A stretch of DNA of 64,000 nt, from assembly GCF_000802235.1 (NCBI RefSeq), contig NZ_JTDL01000079.1, positions 1 to 64,000 on the forward strand, read 5' to 3'. Source of the DNA: Sinomonas humi (GTDB lineage Bacteria > Actinomycetota > Actinomycetes > Actinomycetales > Micrococcaceae). The notes below the pieces were generated by a model that saw only the letters and a list, made by a program, of their open reading frames with translations, was not told the DNA's origin and searched no databases. Of the stretch, positions 17,922-26,269 are shown in pieces; within the stretch, counting starts at the first letter, position 1, and the number at the start of each line of letters is the position of its first letter. The position numbers and the translations under genes are program-made.

Positions 17922-19013
17922 GTGACTTCACCAGTCAGCCTAGTGCTTCCGAGCACGCTGCTGCTTCGCGGCCCCATGCCGGGAACGCTCGGCATCGGCC
18001 TGCTCGCGCCGCTCTCAGGCGTCATGGGCATAGCCGGGCCCTCGATCATCAACTGCGCCCAGCTCGCGGCAGAGCACGTAGCCGAGCGTACCGGCTTCCA
18101 CGCAGAACTCGTTCCCATCGACGCCGGCCAGCGCCCTGCCGAGGTCGCGCGGGCCGTCCGCCAGCTCCTCGACGCCCGCCTGGTCCAGGGCCTCGTCGGG
18201 GCACACACGTCCGACGTGCGGGTCGCAGTCTCGAGCGTCGTACCGCAAGAAGTGCCCTATGTCTTCACTCCGCCCCACGAGACGGGGCCAGGCCGGCCCG
18301 GCACGGTCTTCACGGGCTCGGCGCCGCAGCTGCAGCTGCGGCGTCCCCTGGAATGGATCATCCGGCACCACTCCGTGCGCCGGTGGGCGCTCATAGGCGG
18401 CGACTACGTGTGGCCTCAGCAAGTGCACCGCGAGGCGCGGCGGATCCTGCGGGCTCTCGGGCAGGAGATAGTCATGGACAGGTTCGTTGCCCTCGGAGAC
18501 GTGGACACCGAGCGCCTCGTGGACGAGGCCCGACGCAGCCGCGCTGAGGCAATCCTGGTCTCGCTCGTCGGCCGCGACGGGATCACCTTCCACCGCGACG
18601 CTGCCGAATACGGTGCCAACAAGCAATTTGTCCGCCTTTGCACGGCCCTCGACGAGAACTGCTTGCTGGCCGTGGGCGGGGACACGACTGGGACGCTCTA
18701 CTCCGCGATGCCTTCGTTCATCCTCCAGCAGGACGACGAGCACCAGAACTTCCTCGAACTCTATCTGCGGCGCTTCGGCATGATCGCCCCACTGCCCGCC
18801 TCGTACGCAGAGGGATGCTACGACGGCGTACTGCTGCTAGCCGAGCTCTGGATGAGCGGCCTCCTCGATTCCATGCCGCCCGCGCACGCCGCCCTGACCC
18901 TCGCCGGGGACTCCAAGAGCACCGGACCCGCCGTCGTCGGCCGTCCCCCCGGCGGCCGTCTGGCGCGCGCAGAAGGCACGGAACTAGTGGTCATCGAGCA
19001 GAGGAGCATGTAG
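17922..19013 (+). CDS. AmiC/urea-type periplasmic-binding-fold protein without signal peptide
   Basis: A type I periplasmic-binding-fold protein of the AmiC/FmdD/urea-binding group (IGLLAPLSGVMGIAGPS near the N-terminus, SFILQQDDEHQNF and YAEGCYDGVLLL later). No signal peptide or lipobox is present, so it should be cytoplasmic, as is AmiC of Pseudomonas, which senses amides and holds the antiterminator AmiR. No AmiR is adjacent. The GTG at 17922 has a weak AGGA upstream; ATG at 17976 is an alternative that puts the conserved core at the start. Followed by a permease and an acetamidase on the same strand. Confidence 0.75.
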   Translation: MTSPVSLVLPSTLLLRGPMPGTLGIGLLAPLSGVMGIAGPSIINCAQLAAEHVAERTGFHAELVPIDAGQRPAEVARAVRQLLDARLVQGLVGAHTSDVRVAVSSVVPQEVPYVFTPPHETGPGRPGTVFTGSAPQLQLRRPLEWIIRHHSVRRWALIGGDYVWPQQVHREARRILRALGQEIVMDRFVALGDVDTERLVDEARRSRAEAILVSLVGRDGITFHRDAAEYGANKQFVRLCTALDENCLLAVGGDTTGTLYSAMPSFILQQDDEHQNFLELYLRRFGMIAPLPASYAEGCYDGVLLLAELWMSGLLDSMPPAHAALTLAGDSKSTGPAVVGRPPGGRLARAEGTELVVIEQRSM

Positions 19014-19016
19014 CAT

Positions 19017-19044
19017 CAAGTTATTTCCATCTGGAAATAACTTG
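19017..19044. promoter_or_regulatory. perfect 28-bp AT-rich palindrome before the permease-acetamidase operon
   Basis: Arms CAAGTTATTTCCA (19017-19029) and TGGAAATAACTTG (19032-19044) are exact inverted copies around TC. The element starts 3 bp after the upstream stop codon, is AT-rich in high-GC surroundings, and has no T-run after it. It is therefore more likely an operator for the permease-acetamidase genes than a terminator. The binding protein is unknown; the neighbouring MarR is a candidate. Confidence 0.72.
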
Positions 19045-19095
19045 GACACCGCGGACGCAGCGGTCCGTGGCCGAGCATTGGACGACTCAACGGCG

Positions 19096-20568
19096 ATGAA
19101 CTCAGAACCTCGTCAACCTTATGACGCCCCGGCTCTCACCGCGAACAACGAGGGCACAGACACAGGCCCCGCCACAGGCAGCGGGATCGAAGAATTCGGC
19201 TACCGCCAAGAACTCAAGCGCACGCTGAAGTTCTCCGACCTCCTGGTCTACGGCCTGATCTTCATGGTGCCGATTGCCCCCTTCGCCATTTTCGGCAGCG
19301 TCTTCCAGGCCTCCGGCGGAATGGTGGCGATGGCGTACATCGTCGGCATGCTCGCCATGATGTGCACGGCGAACTCCTACGCCCAGATGGTCCAGGCGTT
19401 CCCGATGTCGGGCTCCGTCTACACCTACGTGGGGCGCGGAATCACGCGCATCCTTGGGTTCGTCGCGGGCTGGATGATCCTCTTGGACTACATCCTCATT
19501 CCTGCCCTCCTGTACTTAGCGGCAGCAATCGCAATGAACGGCATGATTCCCGCTGTGCCCCTTTGGGCGTGGCTCGTCGCGTTCGTGCTGCTCAACACCC
19601 TCATCAACTATCTGGGGATCGAATTCACGGCAAAGGTCAACAAGATCATGCTCGTGCTTGAGCTCATCGTGCTCGCGATCTTCCTCGTCATCGGGTTCGT
19701 GGCGGTCGCCAACGGTCAGGGCACCTTCAGCTTCGACGCCTTCTTCAACCCGCACACGTTCAACCCATCGCTCATCTTCGGCGCCGTCTCGATCGCGGTG
19801 CTCTCCTTCCTCGGCTTCGACGGCATCTCGACGCTGGCCGAGGAGAATGCCGGCTCGACCAAGTCCCTCGGACGCTCGATGATCGCGTCGCTCCTGCTTG
19901 TGGGCGTGCTCTTCGTCGTCCAGACCTGGGTCGCCTCGATGCTCGTGCACGATCCGGCCGGGCTCCTGGCCAACGGCGATCCGAACGGCACGGCGTTCTA
20001 CGACGCCGCCAAGAACGCCGGCGGTGCGTTCCTCTTCATCCTCACGGCTGCGGCGACCGCCGTCGCGTGGGGTTTCGCGAACGCCCTCGTCGCCCAAGCT
20101 GCAACGTCCCGGCTCCTCTTCGCGATGGCCCGCGACCGCCAGCTCCCGGCGTTCCTCAGCCGCGTGCACCCGAAGCGGGGCGTGCCGGTGAACGCGACGT
20201 TCCTGGTCGCAGCCATCTCGCTCGTGCTGGGCCTCTACCTCGTGACCCAGCCCAACGGCCTCACCGAGATCTCGACGCTCGTCAACTTCGGGGCGCTCAC
20301 CGCGTTCTCGCTGCTCAACATCGCCGTCGTCTGGTGGTTCGTGATCCGCCAGAAGTCGCGCCGGTGGTTCGTGCACCTCGTGCTGCCGCTCCTCGGTCTC
20401 GCGATCCTCGTGGCCGTCATCATCAACGCCAACATCGCGGCACAGGTCCTAGGCGTCCTCTGGCTCGTCGTCGGCCTCATCCTGGCGTTCTTCCTGCTCA
20501 AGGCCGGGCGGATGACCGACCCCTCGGTTGCGGCCGCCTCCCCCCTCGACGAAAAGGAGGTTCGCTGA
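19096..20568 (+). CDS. APC permease (putrescine-importer-like)
   Basis: A permease of about 490 residues with 12 helices. The segment LKFSDLLVYGLIFMVPIAPF and the later SFLGFDGISTLAEE are typical of the PuuP-type APC group that imports amines or amino acids. The ATG at 19096 is preferred; a TTG at 19042 would start inside the palindromic operator. The stop is 1 bp from the acetamidase start, so the two are co-expressed and the cargo may be an amide or its precursor amine. Confidence 0.85.
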   Translation: MNSEPRQPYDAPALTANNEGTDTGPATGSGIEEFGYRQELKRTLKFSDLLVYGLIFMVPIAPFAIFGSVFQASGGMVAMAYIVGMLAMMCTANSYAQMVQAFPMSGSVYTYVGRGITRILGFVAGWMILLDYILIPALLYLAAAIAMNGMIPAVPLWAWLVAFVLLNTLINYLGIEFTAKVNKIMLVLELIVLAIFLVIGFVAVANGQGTFSFDAFFNPHTFNPSLIFGAVSIAVLSFLGFDGISTLAEENAGSTKSLGRSMIASLLLVGVLFVVQTWVASMLVHDPAGLLANGDPNGTAFYDAAKNAGGAFLFILTAAATAVAWGFANALVAQAATSRLLFAMARDRQLPAFLSRVHPKRGVPVNATFLVAAISLVLGLYLVTQPNGLTEISTLVNFGALTAFSLLNIAVVWWFVIRQKSRRWFVHLVLPLLGLAILVAVIINANIAAQVLGVLWLVVGLILAFFLLKAGRMTDPSVAAASPLDEKEVR

Positions 20569-20569
20569 C

Positions 20570-21577
20570 ATGGCGATCCACCAGCTCAAGCCCACCCCGG
20601 AGCAGTACTCCTACGTCTTCGGCGGGGCAAAGCCTCTCCTGAGCGTCAAGCCCGGGGACATCGTCGAGGTGAGCACCGAAGACTGCTACGGCGGGCGCGT
20701 GGACTCCCCGGACGATCTCCCGAGCGAGGTCGTTCCCTTCTCAGAGCTGAACCCGGTGTCCGGGCCGATCGAGGTGGAAGGGGCCGAGGTCGGGGACATC
20801 CTCGCGGTGCATTTCGTCTCGATCGTCCCGGCTCGCCCCTACGCGATCTCGAGCACCTTCCCCCACTTCGGCGCTCTGACCCCGACGCACGAGACCTCGA
20901 TGCTCGCCAACCCGCTAGAGGAGCGCGTCTGGTTCTACGACATCGATCTCGAAGCCTGGACGGCCACCTTCCGGGCCCGAAATTCCGACTACGAGCTCTC
21001 CCTGCCGCTCGACCCGATGCACGGCACGGTCGGCGTCGCCCCCGCGAGCGGGGAGGTCCGCCTCGTCGTGACACCCTCGACCCACGGCGGGAACATGGAC
21101 ACTCCCGAGGTGCGGGCGGGAACCACGCTCTACCTGCCGGTCAACGTTCCCGGGGCGATGCTCTCGCTCGGTGACGGCCACGCGCGGCAGGGCGAGGGCG
21201 AGGTGTGCGGCACGGGTCTCGAATCGGCCATGAACAGCGTGATCGCGGTGGACGTCGTCAAGGGCGGCGCCCTCAGCTGGCCGCGTCTCGAGGACGACGA
21301 GTTCATCATGAGCACCGGCTCCGTCCGCCCGCTCGAGGACGCCTATCGGATCAGCCAGACCGACCTCATCGGTTGGACTTCAGAGCTGACAGGCCTGGAC
21401 ACGCTGGACGCGTACCAGCTCGTCAGCCAGCTCGGCCTCGCCCCGGCGGCCAACGTCTGCGACCCGAACTACACGATGCTCGCGAAGCTGCCCAAGTGGT
21501 CGTTGAAGTCCGCCGAGGCATACGGAGGTGTCCACCGACGCCTCCGAGCCGCGGCAGAGGACTACAGCGTTCGATAG
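20570..21577 (+). CDS. acetamidase/formamidase family amidohydrolase (FmdA/AmdA)
   Basis: A 335-residue zinc-type amidase of the FmdA_AmdA family, which releases ammonia from formamide, acetamide or larger amides. The start is set by AAAAGGAGG 9 bp upstream of the ATG at 20570. Recognisable segments are EDCYGGRVDSP, DPMHGTVGVAP and STHGGNMDTPE with conserved His and Asp residues. Relatives in plants hydrolyse indole-3-acetamide, so larger amides are possible. It is translationally linked to the preceding permease. Its 3' end overlaps the convergent lactonase gene by 16 bp. Confidence 0.88.
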   Translation: MAIHQLKPTPEQYSYVFGGAKPLLSVKPGDIVEVSTEDCYGGRVDSPDDLPSEVVPFSELNPVSGPIEVEGAEVGDILAVHFVSIVPARPYAISSTFPHFGALTPTHETSMLANPLEERVWFYDIDLEAWTATFRARNSDYELSLPLDPMHGTVGVAPASGEVRLVVTPSTHGGNMDTPEVRAGTTLYLPVNVPGAMLSLGDGHARQGEGEVCGTGLESAMNSVIAVDVVKGGALSWPRLEDDEFIMSTGSVRPLEDAYRISQTDLIGWTSELTGLDTLDAYQLVSQLGLAPAANVCDPNYTMLAKLPKWSLKSAEAYGGVHRRLRAAAEDYSVR

Positions 21578-22650
21578 CACTCGATCGCGAGCGGTCCAGC
21601 GCTCGTCTCGGACCTCGACCCCTGTGTCAGCCACCCGTCGTCCCCGATCCAGTAGGACGAGATGTGATCCGACGCCTCGCCGCACACGAGGAGGAATCGG
21701 CCCGACGGGTCGATCGCACTCCCGCACGGCTGTGCCTCGGTCGAGGTCCGGGACACGAACTCGAGCGTCCCATCGTCCTTGACGGCGAAACCCGCGATGG
21801 TGCTCGTTGAACGCTCTGTCGTGTAGAGGAAGCGCTCGTCGGGGGTCAGGCGGAGGTCCGCGGCCCACACCACGCCGGTCCCGGGGTCCGGGGTGCTCGC
21901 GGAGCGCACCGGTCCCGGCACCAGCCCGAGCCCCTCAACGGCCGAGATGCGCTGGAGGAGCTCGAGCCCACCGGATTCCGCGTCCCTCGCGTACACGCCA
22001 ATCTCCCCCGTGAGCTCGTGCACCACGTACACGCGGTCACCTGCCCTGTTGAGGCGCAGGTATCGCGGTCCCGAGCCCCGCTCGGCGGCGACGGAACCGC
22101 TCGGGCCGATCGCGCCGTCGTCGTCCGCCGGCGTTTCGGCGTTCGCGGCCGTTTCGAACCAGCTCACCCGGTCATCCCCTAGGGAGGTCGCGTAGAGGAA
22201 ACGGCCGTCGGGGCTGAAGGCGACACAGTGCGTGTTGGCTCCCGTTTCGTACCGAGCGGCCTTGCCGCCTTCGGTCCCGGGAAGCGGCACCCTGTCGAGC
22301 CGGGCGTCTCCGTAGGATGCGCTGAAGAGGCTGCCTCCATCGGGGCCGAGCGCGACGAAGCAGGCCGACGCCGGCAGGTCCCGGGCGGCGCCCTGGGCAA
22401 CCGCGCCCGTCGCATCGAGGGAGAGGGCGACGGCGCGTGGCCGGCTTCCATCGGTCCCGTCGCCATTGCAGGCGGCGTACGCCGTTCCCTGCGGATCAAG
22501 GGCGAGCGCCGCGACACCGGGAAGGCCCTCGGCTCGTGCGAGGGCCTTGAGGGCCCCCGTTCCGGCGTCGAGTTCGAGAAGGTCGACGGCGCCGGCCCCC
22601 GGGCACGCGACGAGGACGAGGGTGCGCTGGGGCATGCTCTGCTCGGTCAA
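21562..22650 (-). CDS. lactonase family beta-propeller protein (6-phosphogluconolactonase-like)
   Basis: A 362-residue seven-bladed propeller of the Pgl/lactonase family (repeated blocks such as HCVAFSPDGRFLYATSLGDD and LRLTPDERFLYTTERSTSTI with the FLY strand pattern). No signal peptide is seen, so it should act in the cytoplasm. Gluconolactones are the usual family substrates, but the neighbourhood gives no pathway clue. It converges with the acetamidase and is not part of that operon. Confidence 0.78.
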   Translation of the reverse strand: MTEQSMPQRTLVLVACPGAGAVDLLELDAGTGALKALARAEGLPGVAALALDPQGTAYAACNGDGTDGSRPRAVALSLDATGAVAQGAARDLPASACFVALGPDGGSLFSASYGDARLDRVPLPGTEGGKAARYETGANTHCVAFSPDGRFLYATSLGDDRVSWFETAANAETPADDDGAIGPSGSVAAERGSGPRYLRLNRAGDRVYVVHELTGEIGVYARDAESGGLELLQRISAVEGLGLVPGPVRSASTPDPGTGVVWAADLRLTPDERFLYTTERSTSTIAGFAVKDDGTLEFVSRTSTEAQPCGSAIDPSGRFLLVCGEASDHISSYWIGDDGWLTQGSRSETSAGPLAIECYRTL

Positions 22651-22766
22651 TGATCCGCCTTTCCGAAACGCCTCACCGGCTGGACGAGGTCGACTAAGGG
22701 CTCCATACCCCGCTCGTCCGGGGTGACACGTGCCCTCTCCGGGCGAACGTTCGTCCCTTGGGCCCC

Positions 22767-22795
22767 TTGCCTTTCGGCTCAGAGGTTCCTAGGCT
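22767..22795 (+). promoter_or_regulatory. sigma-70-like promoter of the tatA-like gene
   Basis: TTGCCT (22767-22772) and TAGGCT (22790-22795) are separated by 17 bp, which fits a vegetative promoter. The following gene starts 64 bp after the -10. The rest of the 208-bp spacer (22651-22858) shows no other feature. Confidence 0.45.
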
Positions 22796-22858
22796 CGTAC
22801 AGGACGGGAAACCGTTTTCTCACTGCCCGTTCAGCCTTTCCCGAGAGGAAGCACTCCA

Positions 22859-23065
22859 TTGGCACGACTCTTCGAAGAACCGTGGGTCATCGGCATCCTC
22901 ATCCTTGCGGCCCTGCTCCTCTTCGGGGCACCCAAGCTGCCGGGTATCGCGCGGAGCGTGGGCCAGTCCCTCCGCGTCTTCAAGACCGAGGTGAAGCAGT
23001 TCAAGGAGGAGGCCTCGACGGCGGACTTCACAGCCGCCCCGAAGACCCCTGAAGCGCAGGACTGA
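22859..23065 (+). CDS. tatA: TatA/E-type twin-arginine translocase subunit
   Basis: A 68-residue protein with one N-terminal helix (WVIGILILAALLLFG), the FG-x-KLP hinge (FGAPKLPGIARSVG) and an amphipathic helix with acidic tail, the layout of TatA/TatE. It begins with TTG after GAGAGGAAG. TatA forms the pore that passes folded proteins across the membrane. No tatB or tatC is nearby, so this is probably an extra copy that works with a TatC encoded elsewhere. It converges with an amidase gene 8 bp on. Confidence 0.87.
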   Translation: MARLFEEPWVIGILILAALLLFGAPKLPGIARSVGQSLRVFKTEVKQFKEEASTADFTAAPKTPEAQD

Positions 23066-23073
23066 AGGCGCAG

Positions 23074-23868
23074 CTAGGGCCTGGAAGACGGTATCCGGCG
23101 CTGCTCGACGACCGGGAACTCGAGCCGGGTCGACGCGATGCGGGCGAGGTCGAGGTCGGCCACGACGACGCCGGGATCGGGACCGAGTAGGGCGAGTACG
23201 TCGCCCTGGGGATCGATGATGAGGCTGCTCCCGATCGAGATCGGGGGCGCTTGGCACGAGCCGGCCACGAAGACGGCGTTGTCGATGGCCCGGGCGGCCG
23301 AGAGGGTCCGCCACTGCTGCGTCTTGAGCTCTCCCGGCACCCAGGACGCACCGAGCGCGAGTACCTGCGCGCCAGCCTCCGCCAAAGCTGCGGCAAGCTC
23401 GGGGAAGCGCAGGTCGTAGCAGGTCATGAGCCCGAAGGTGACCCCTCCGGCGTCGAACGTCACCGGCTCCGCGGAAGGAGCCGGTGAGATGAAGTCGGAT
23501 TCGCGCTGCCCCTGGGCGTCGAAGAGGTGGATCTTGCGGTAGGCCGCGGCAAGCGTGCCGTCAGGCGAGAAGGCCGCGAGCGTGTTGTAGGGGCGGTCGG
23601 GTGCGGGGCTGGCCTCCACCACCCCCGCCACGAGTGTGATGCCGTGGCGGCGGGCGGTGGAGGCCAGTTCGGCGCAGACGGGACCGTCGAGCGGCTGGGC
23701 CGCGCGGGCGAAGGTCTCGTCGAGGCGCTTCTTCTCGTACGTCGCGTATTCGGGGAAGAGGACCACCTCGGCCCCGAGCCCCGCCGCCTCCTCGGAGAGC
23801 CGCGCTATCTCGGCAAGGTTCGCCGCGACATCATCGGTGGAGGCGGGCTGGGCGACGGCGACGCGCAC
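23074..23868 (-). CDS. carbon-nitrogen hydrolase (nitrilase superfamily) 2, Nit-like
   Basis: A 264-residue hydrolase with triad Glu40 (LFPEYATY), Lys112 (YRKIHLFDA) and Cys150 (GLMTCYDLRFPE). The KIHLFD and TCYDLRFPE wording is close to the Nit1/Nit2 branch (deaminated glutathione amidase or omega-amidase), so a metabolite-repair or alpha-keto-acid amide role is possible. It lies 17 bp downstream of an APC permease on the same strand and probably shares its transcript. Confidence 0.85.
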   Translation of the reverse strand: MRVAVAQPASTDDVAANLAEIARLSEEAAGLGAEVVLFPEYATYEKKRLDETFARAAQPLDGPVCAELASTARRHGITLVAGVVEASPAPDRPYNTLAAFSPDGTLAAAYRKIHLFDAQGQRESDFISPAPSAEPVTFDAGGVTFGLMTCYDLRFPELAAALAEAGAQVLALGASWVPGELKTQQWRTLSAARAIDNAVFVAGSCQAPPISIGSSLIIDPQGDVLALLGPDPGVVVADLDLARIASTRLEFPVVEQRRIPSSRP

Positions 23869-23885
23869 GGTTGGGTTCCTCTCGG

Positions 23886-25232
23886 TCAGACGAGTGCTGC
23901 CTCAGCAGTCTGCATCTCCGGCGGCGCCTTGCGGAAACCGCGGGTGAGGGTGGCGAGCACGAGGACCCCGACGACGAGCCACGAGAGGCCCAGGGTGAGC
24001 GCGTTCGAATCGAGCTGCGAGAGAAGGTACGCGCAGATGATCGTCCCAACCCCAGGCACCAGGAGGTAGCTAATCCGGTTGAGCCGGATCCCGCGCTTGG
24101 CCTGGCGGAAGTAGTGGAAGATCACCGAGACGTTGACGAGGGTGAACGCGGTGAACGCGCCGAAGTTGATGAACGAGGTCGAGGTCGAGACGTCCAGGAG
24201 CATGGCTATCAGCCCCACTGCGCCGGTGATGGCAATGTTGATGACCGGAGTGCGGAAGCGCGGGTTCAGGCGGCCGAAGACCTTCTTCGGCAGCACCGAG
24301 TCACGGCCCATCGCGTACATGAGGCGCGAAGCGCTTGCCTGGGCTGCGATCCCCGAGGCGAACTGGGCCACGACCATGCCCGCGAGGAACACGGCCGCGA
24401 AGAGGTTGCCGCCGATCTGGACGGCGATCTCGGTTGCGGCCGAGTCGACGTTCGCGAAGTCGCCACCTGGGTGCACGAGCTGCGCGACGTAGGAGACCAC
24501 GATGAAGATCCCGCCTCCGATGAGCGCGACGAGCATGATCGCCCGCGGGACGGTCTTCTGGGGCTCGAACGTCTCCTCCGTGAGGGTTGTGACGGCGTCG
24601 AAGCCGAGGAAGGAGTAGGCAGCGATCGCGGCGCCGGCAGTGATCGGGCCGAGGCCCGTGCCCGGGTTGGCGAACGGCGTTGCACTGAAGAGGCTCCCCG
24701 TGCCGTGCGGGCCCATGATCGAGCCGATGGAGAGCACGACGAACACGAGGATGACGAGCATCTGGAACGCCATGAGGAGGAAGTTGGCCTTGTCGGCGAC
24801 CTTGATGCCGAGGACGTTGAGCGCCGTCGTGAGGACGATGTAGGAGACGATCCAGACCGGGGTCGGGATGCCGGGGAAGGCCGAACCCAGGTACGAGGCG
24901 CCGATGAGCCAGATCACCATGGGAAGGAACATGTAGTCCAAGAGCATCGCCCAGCCGACGAGGAAGCCCACGCGTGAATCAATCGACTTGCGCACGTACG
25001 TGTAGGCGGATCCCGAGACCGGGTGGGCCACGGACATGCGCCCGTAGCTGTGCGCCGTGAACAGCATGGCGACGAGGGCCACGAGATACGCCGACGGCGT
25101 CGCACCGGCCGTCGTCTGGGCGATGACGCCGAAGATGCCGAGGACGATGAGCGGCGCGAGGTACGCGAGCCCGAAGAGGACGAGCGACGGGAGCCGCAGC
25201 GTCCGGGTGAGGGTTGCCGACGAATCGGTCAT
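23886..25232 (-). CDS. APC permease, third in the region
   Basis: A 448-residue, 12-helix APC transporter (LPSLVLFGLAYLAPL at the N-terminus; YSFLGFDAVTTLTEET in the mid part; FGRLNPRFRTP between helices 8 and 9). The ATG at 25232 is chosen because AGGAG precedes it by 6 bp; longer upstream reading in the same frame has no coding character. It sits between two C-N hydrolases on one strand, which implies import of the amide or amine that they process. Confidence 0.87.
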   Translation of the reverse strand: MTDSSATLTRTLRLPSLVLFGLAYLAPLIVLGIFGVIAQTTAGATPSAYLVALVAMLFTAHSYGRMSVAHPVSGSAYTYVRKSIDSRVGFLVGWAMLLDYMFLPMVIWLIGASYLGSAFPGIPTPVWIVSYIVLTTALNVLGIKVADKANFLLMAFQMLVILVFVVLSIGSIMGPHGTGSLFSATPFANPGTGLGPITAGAAIAAYSFLGFDAVTTLTEETFEPQKTVPRAIMLVALIGGGIFIVVSYVAQLVHPGGDFANVDSAATEIAVQIGGNLFAAVFLAGMVVAQFASGIAAQASASRLMYAMGRDSVLPKKVFGRLNPRFRTPVINIAITGAVGLIAMLLDVSTSTSFINFGAFTAFTLVNVSVIFHYFRQAKRGIRLNRISYLLVPGVGTIICAYLLSQLDSNALTLGLSWLVVGVLVLATLTRGFRKAPPEMQTAEAALV

Positions 25233-25270
25233 GAAACGCTCCTGACTATGGCGGGAGCCACGTCTACGTG

Positions 25271-25303
25271 GCCGGTGGTTGGCTATGAGCCGGTGGTTGG
25301 CTA
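25271..25303. repeat. two direct copies of GCCGGTGGTTGGCTA
   Basis: The 15-bp sequence occurs at 25271-25285 and 25289-25303, separated by TGA. The second copy includes the stop codon of the third amidase gene; the first looks like a duplicate of that gene end. Probably a local slippage product. Confidence 0.7.
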
Positions 25304-26176
25304 GGAGAAGTTCGAGGGCTGCCAGGTCTCGGGATCGATCCGCCCGCCATAGACGGGCAGTGGGATGGCGGGTTCCCCGGGGCGGAACTGGGACCACATG
25401 CGGTTGACGCCTGCGGTCCCGTTGGTACGCACATGGTCGACGACGGCGAGGTCGAGGTCCGTGGCGAGAAGCGTCGGCTCCGCGTCGGGAGCCTCGGCGA
25501 TGACGCCCCCTTCGGGGTCGACGATGATGCTCTGCCCCATTCCCGTGGGTCCCGCGCAGTTGACGCTCACCACGAAGACCTGGTTGACGATCGCATTCGC
25601 CCGGGCGAGCACGAGCTCTTGGGCGCGGTCCGCCGTCGTCGTCTTCACGACGTTGAGGACCACCTCGGCGCCCATCCAAGCGAGCTGCCTCATGGTCTCG
25701 GGGAACCACGCGTCGTAGCAGATGTTGAGCCCGACCCGGCCGATGCCGTCGAGGTCGACGACGACGAACCGGTCACCCGGCACGTACGGCTCGTGCGGGC
25801 GCCAGGGGAAGACCTTGCGGTAGCTGCCCGCGAGCCTTCCCTCGGGCGAGAGGACGATCTGCGTGTTGAACAGCTCGCCGTGTTCGCCGAGTTCGCAGAC
25901 GCTCCCGGGAACGAGCCAGACGCCGAGCTCGGACGCGAGCGCGGCCAGGGCCTCGACGCGCGGCCCGTCCAGCGGTTCGGCGGCTCCCCGAAGGGCCTCC
26001 TCACGCTGGCGGTCTGGAAAGCCGTCGCCGAACAGGTGGAGCTCGGGGAAGGCGAGTAGCTTGGCCTCGGGATGCCGCTCAAGCGCTCGGCGCGCTTCGT
26101 CGGCGAAGCCATCGAGGGGTGCCCCGATGAGCTGCGGCGGCGCTTGGACGGCCACGAGGGGAAGATGACGTTGCAA
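25301..26176 (-). CDS. carbon-nitrogen hydrolase (nitrilase superfamily) 3
   Basis: A 291-residue hydrolase with Glu45 (AFPELHLFG), Lys121 (YRKVFPWRP) and Cys153 (NICYDAWFPE) forming the triad. The PWRPHEPY segment after the Lys is seen in carbamoylase and aliphatic amidase relatives. First gene of a minus-strand unit with the permease and amidase 2 (68-bp and 17-bp gaps). It is divergent from a GntR regulator, so the whole unit is probably under that regulator. Confidence 0.84.
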   Translation of the reverse strand: MQRHLPLVAVQAPPQLIGAPLDGFADEARRALERHPEAKLLAFPELHLFGDGFPDRQREEALRGAAEPLDGPRVEALAALASELGVWLVPGSVCELGEHGELFNTQIVLSPEGRLAGSYRKVFPWRPHEPYVPGDRFVVVDLDGIGRVGLNICYDAWFPETMRQLAWMGAEVVLNVVKTTTADRAQELVLARANAIVNQVFVVSVNCAGPTGMGQSIIVDPEGGVIAEAPDAEPTLLATDLDLAVVDHVRTNGTAGVNRMWSQFRPGEPAIPLPVYGGRIDPETWQPSNFS

Positions 26177-26196
26177 GGCTGACCTCGTCTTTCGGT

Positions 26197-26232
26197 CTGA
26201 CGTCAGCCATAATAGATCAAGCTGAGCTATTA
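26197..26232. promoter_or_regulatory. candidate GntR operators in the amidase-3/gntR spacer
   Basis: The 93-bp divergent spacer has a perfect palindrome CTGACGTCAG (26197-26206) and a wider inverted repeat, TAATAG (26210-26215) facing CTATTA (26227-26232). The second is AT-rich and has the half-site layout of FCD-type GntR operators. The gntR start follows at 26270. Confidence 0.5.
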
Positions 26233-26269
26233 AAAGAAGCCCGGCTTTTCGAGGGAACAGGAGCCTGAA

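Noticed and set aside
19017-19044. Terminator of the AmiC-like gene
   Set aside because: The loop would be only 2 bases and there is no T-run; an operator is more likely.
25233-25709. N-terminal extension of the APC permease
   Set aside because: The extension is Arg-rich shadow of the amidase gene; AGGAG and the conserved start lie at 25232.
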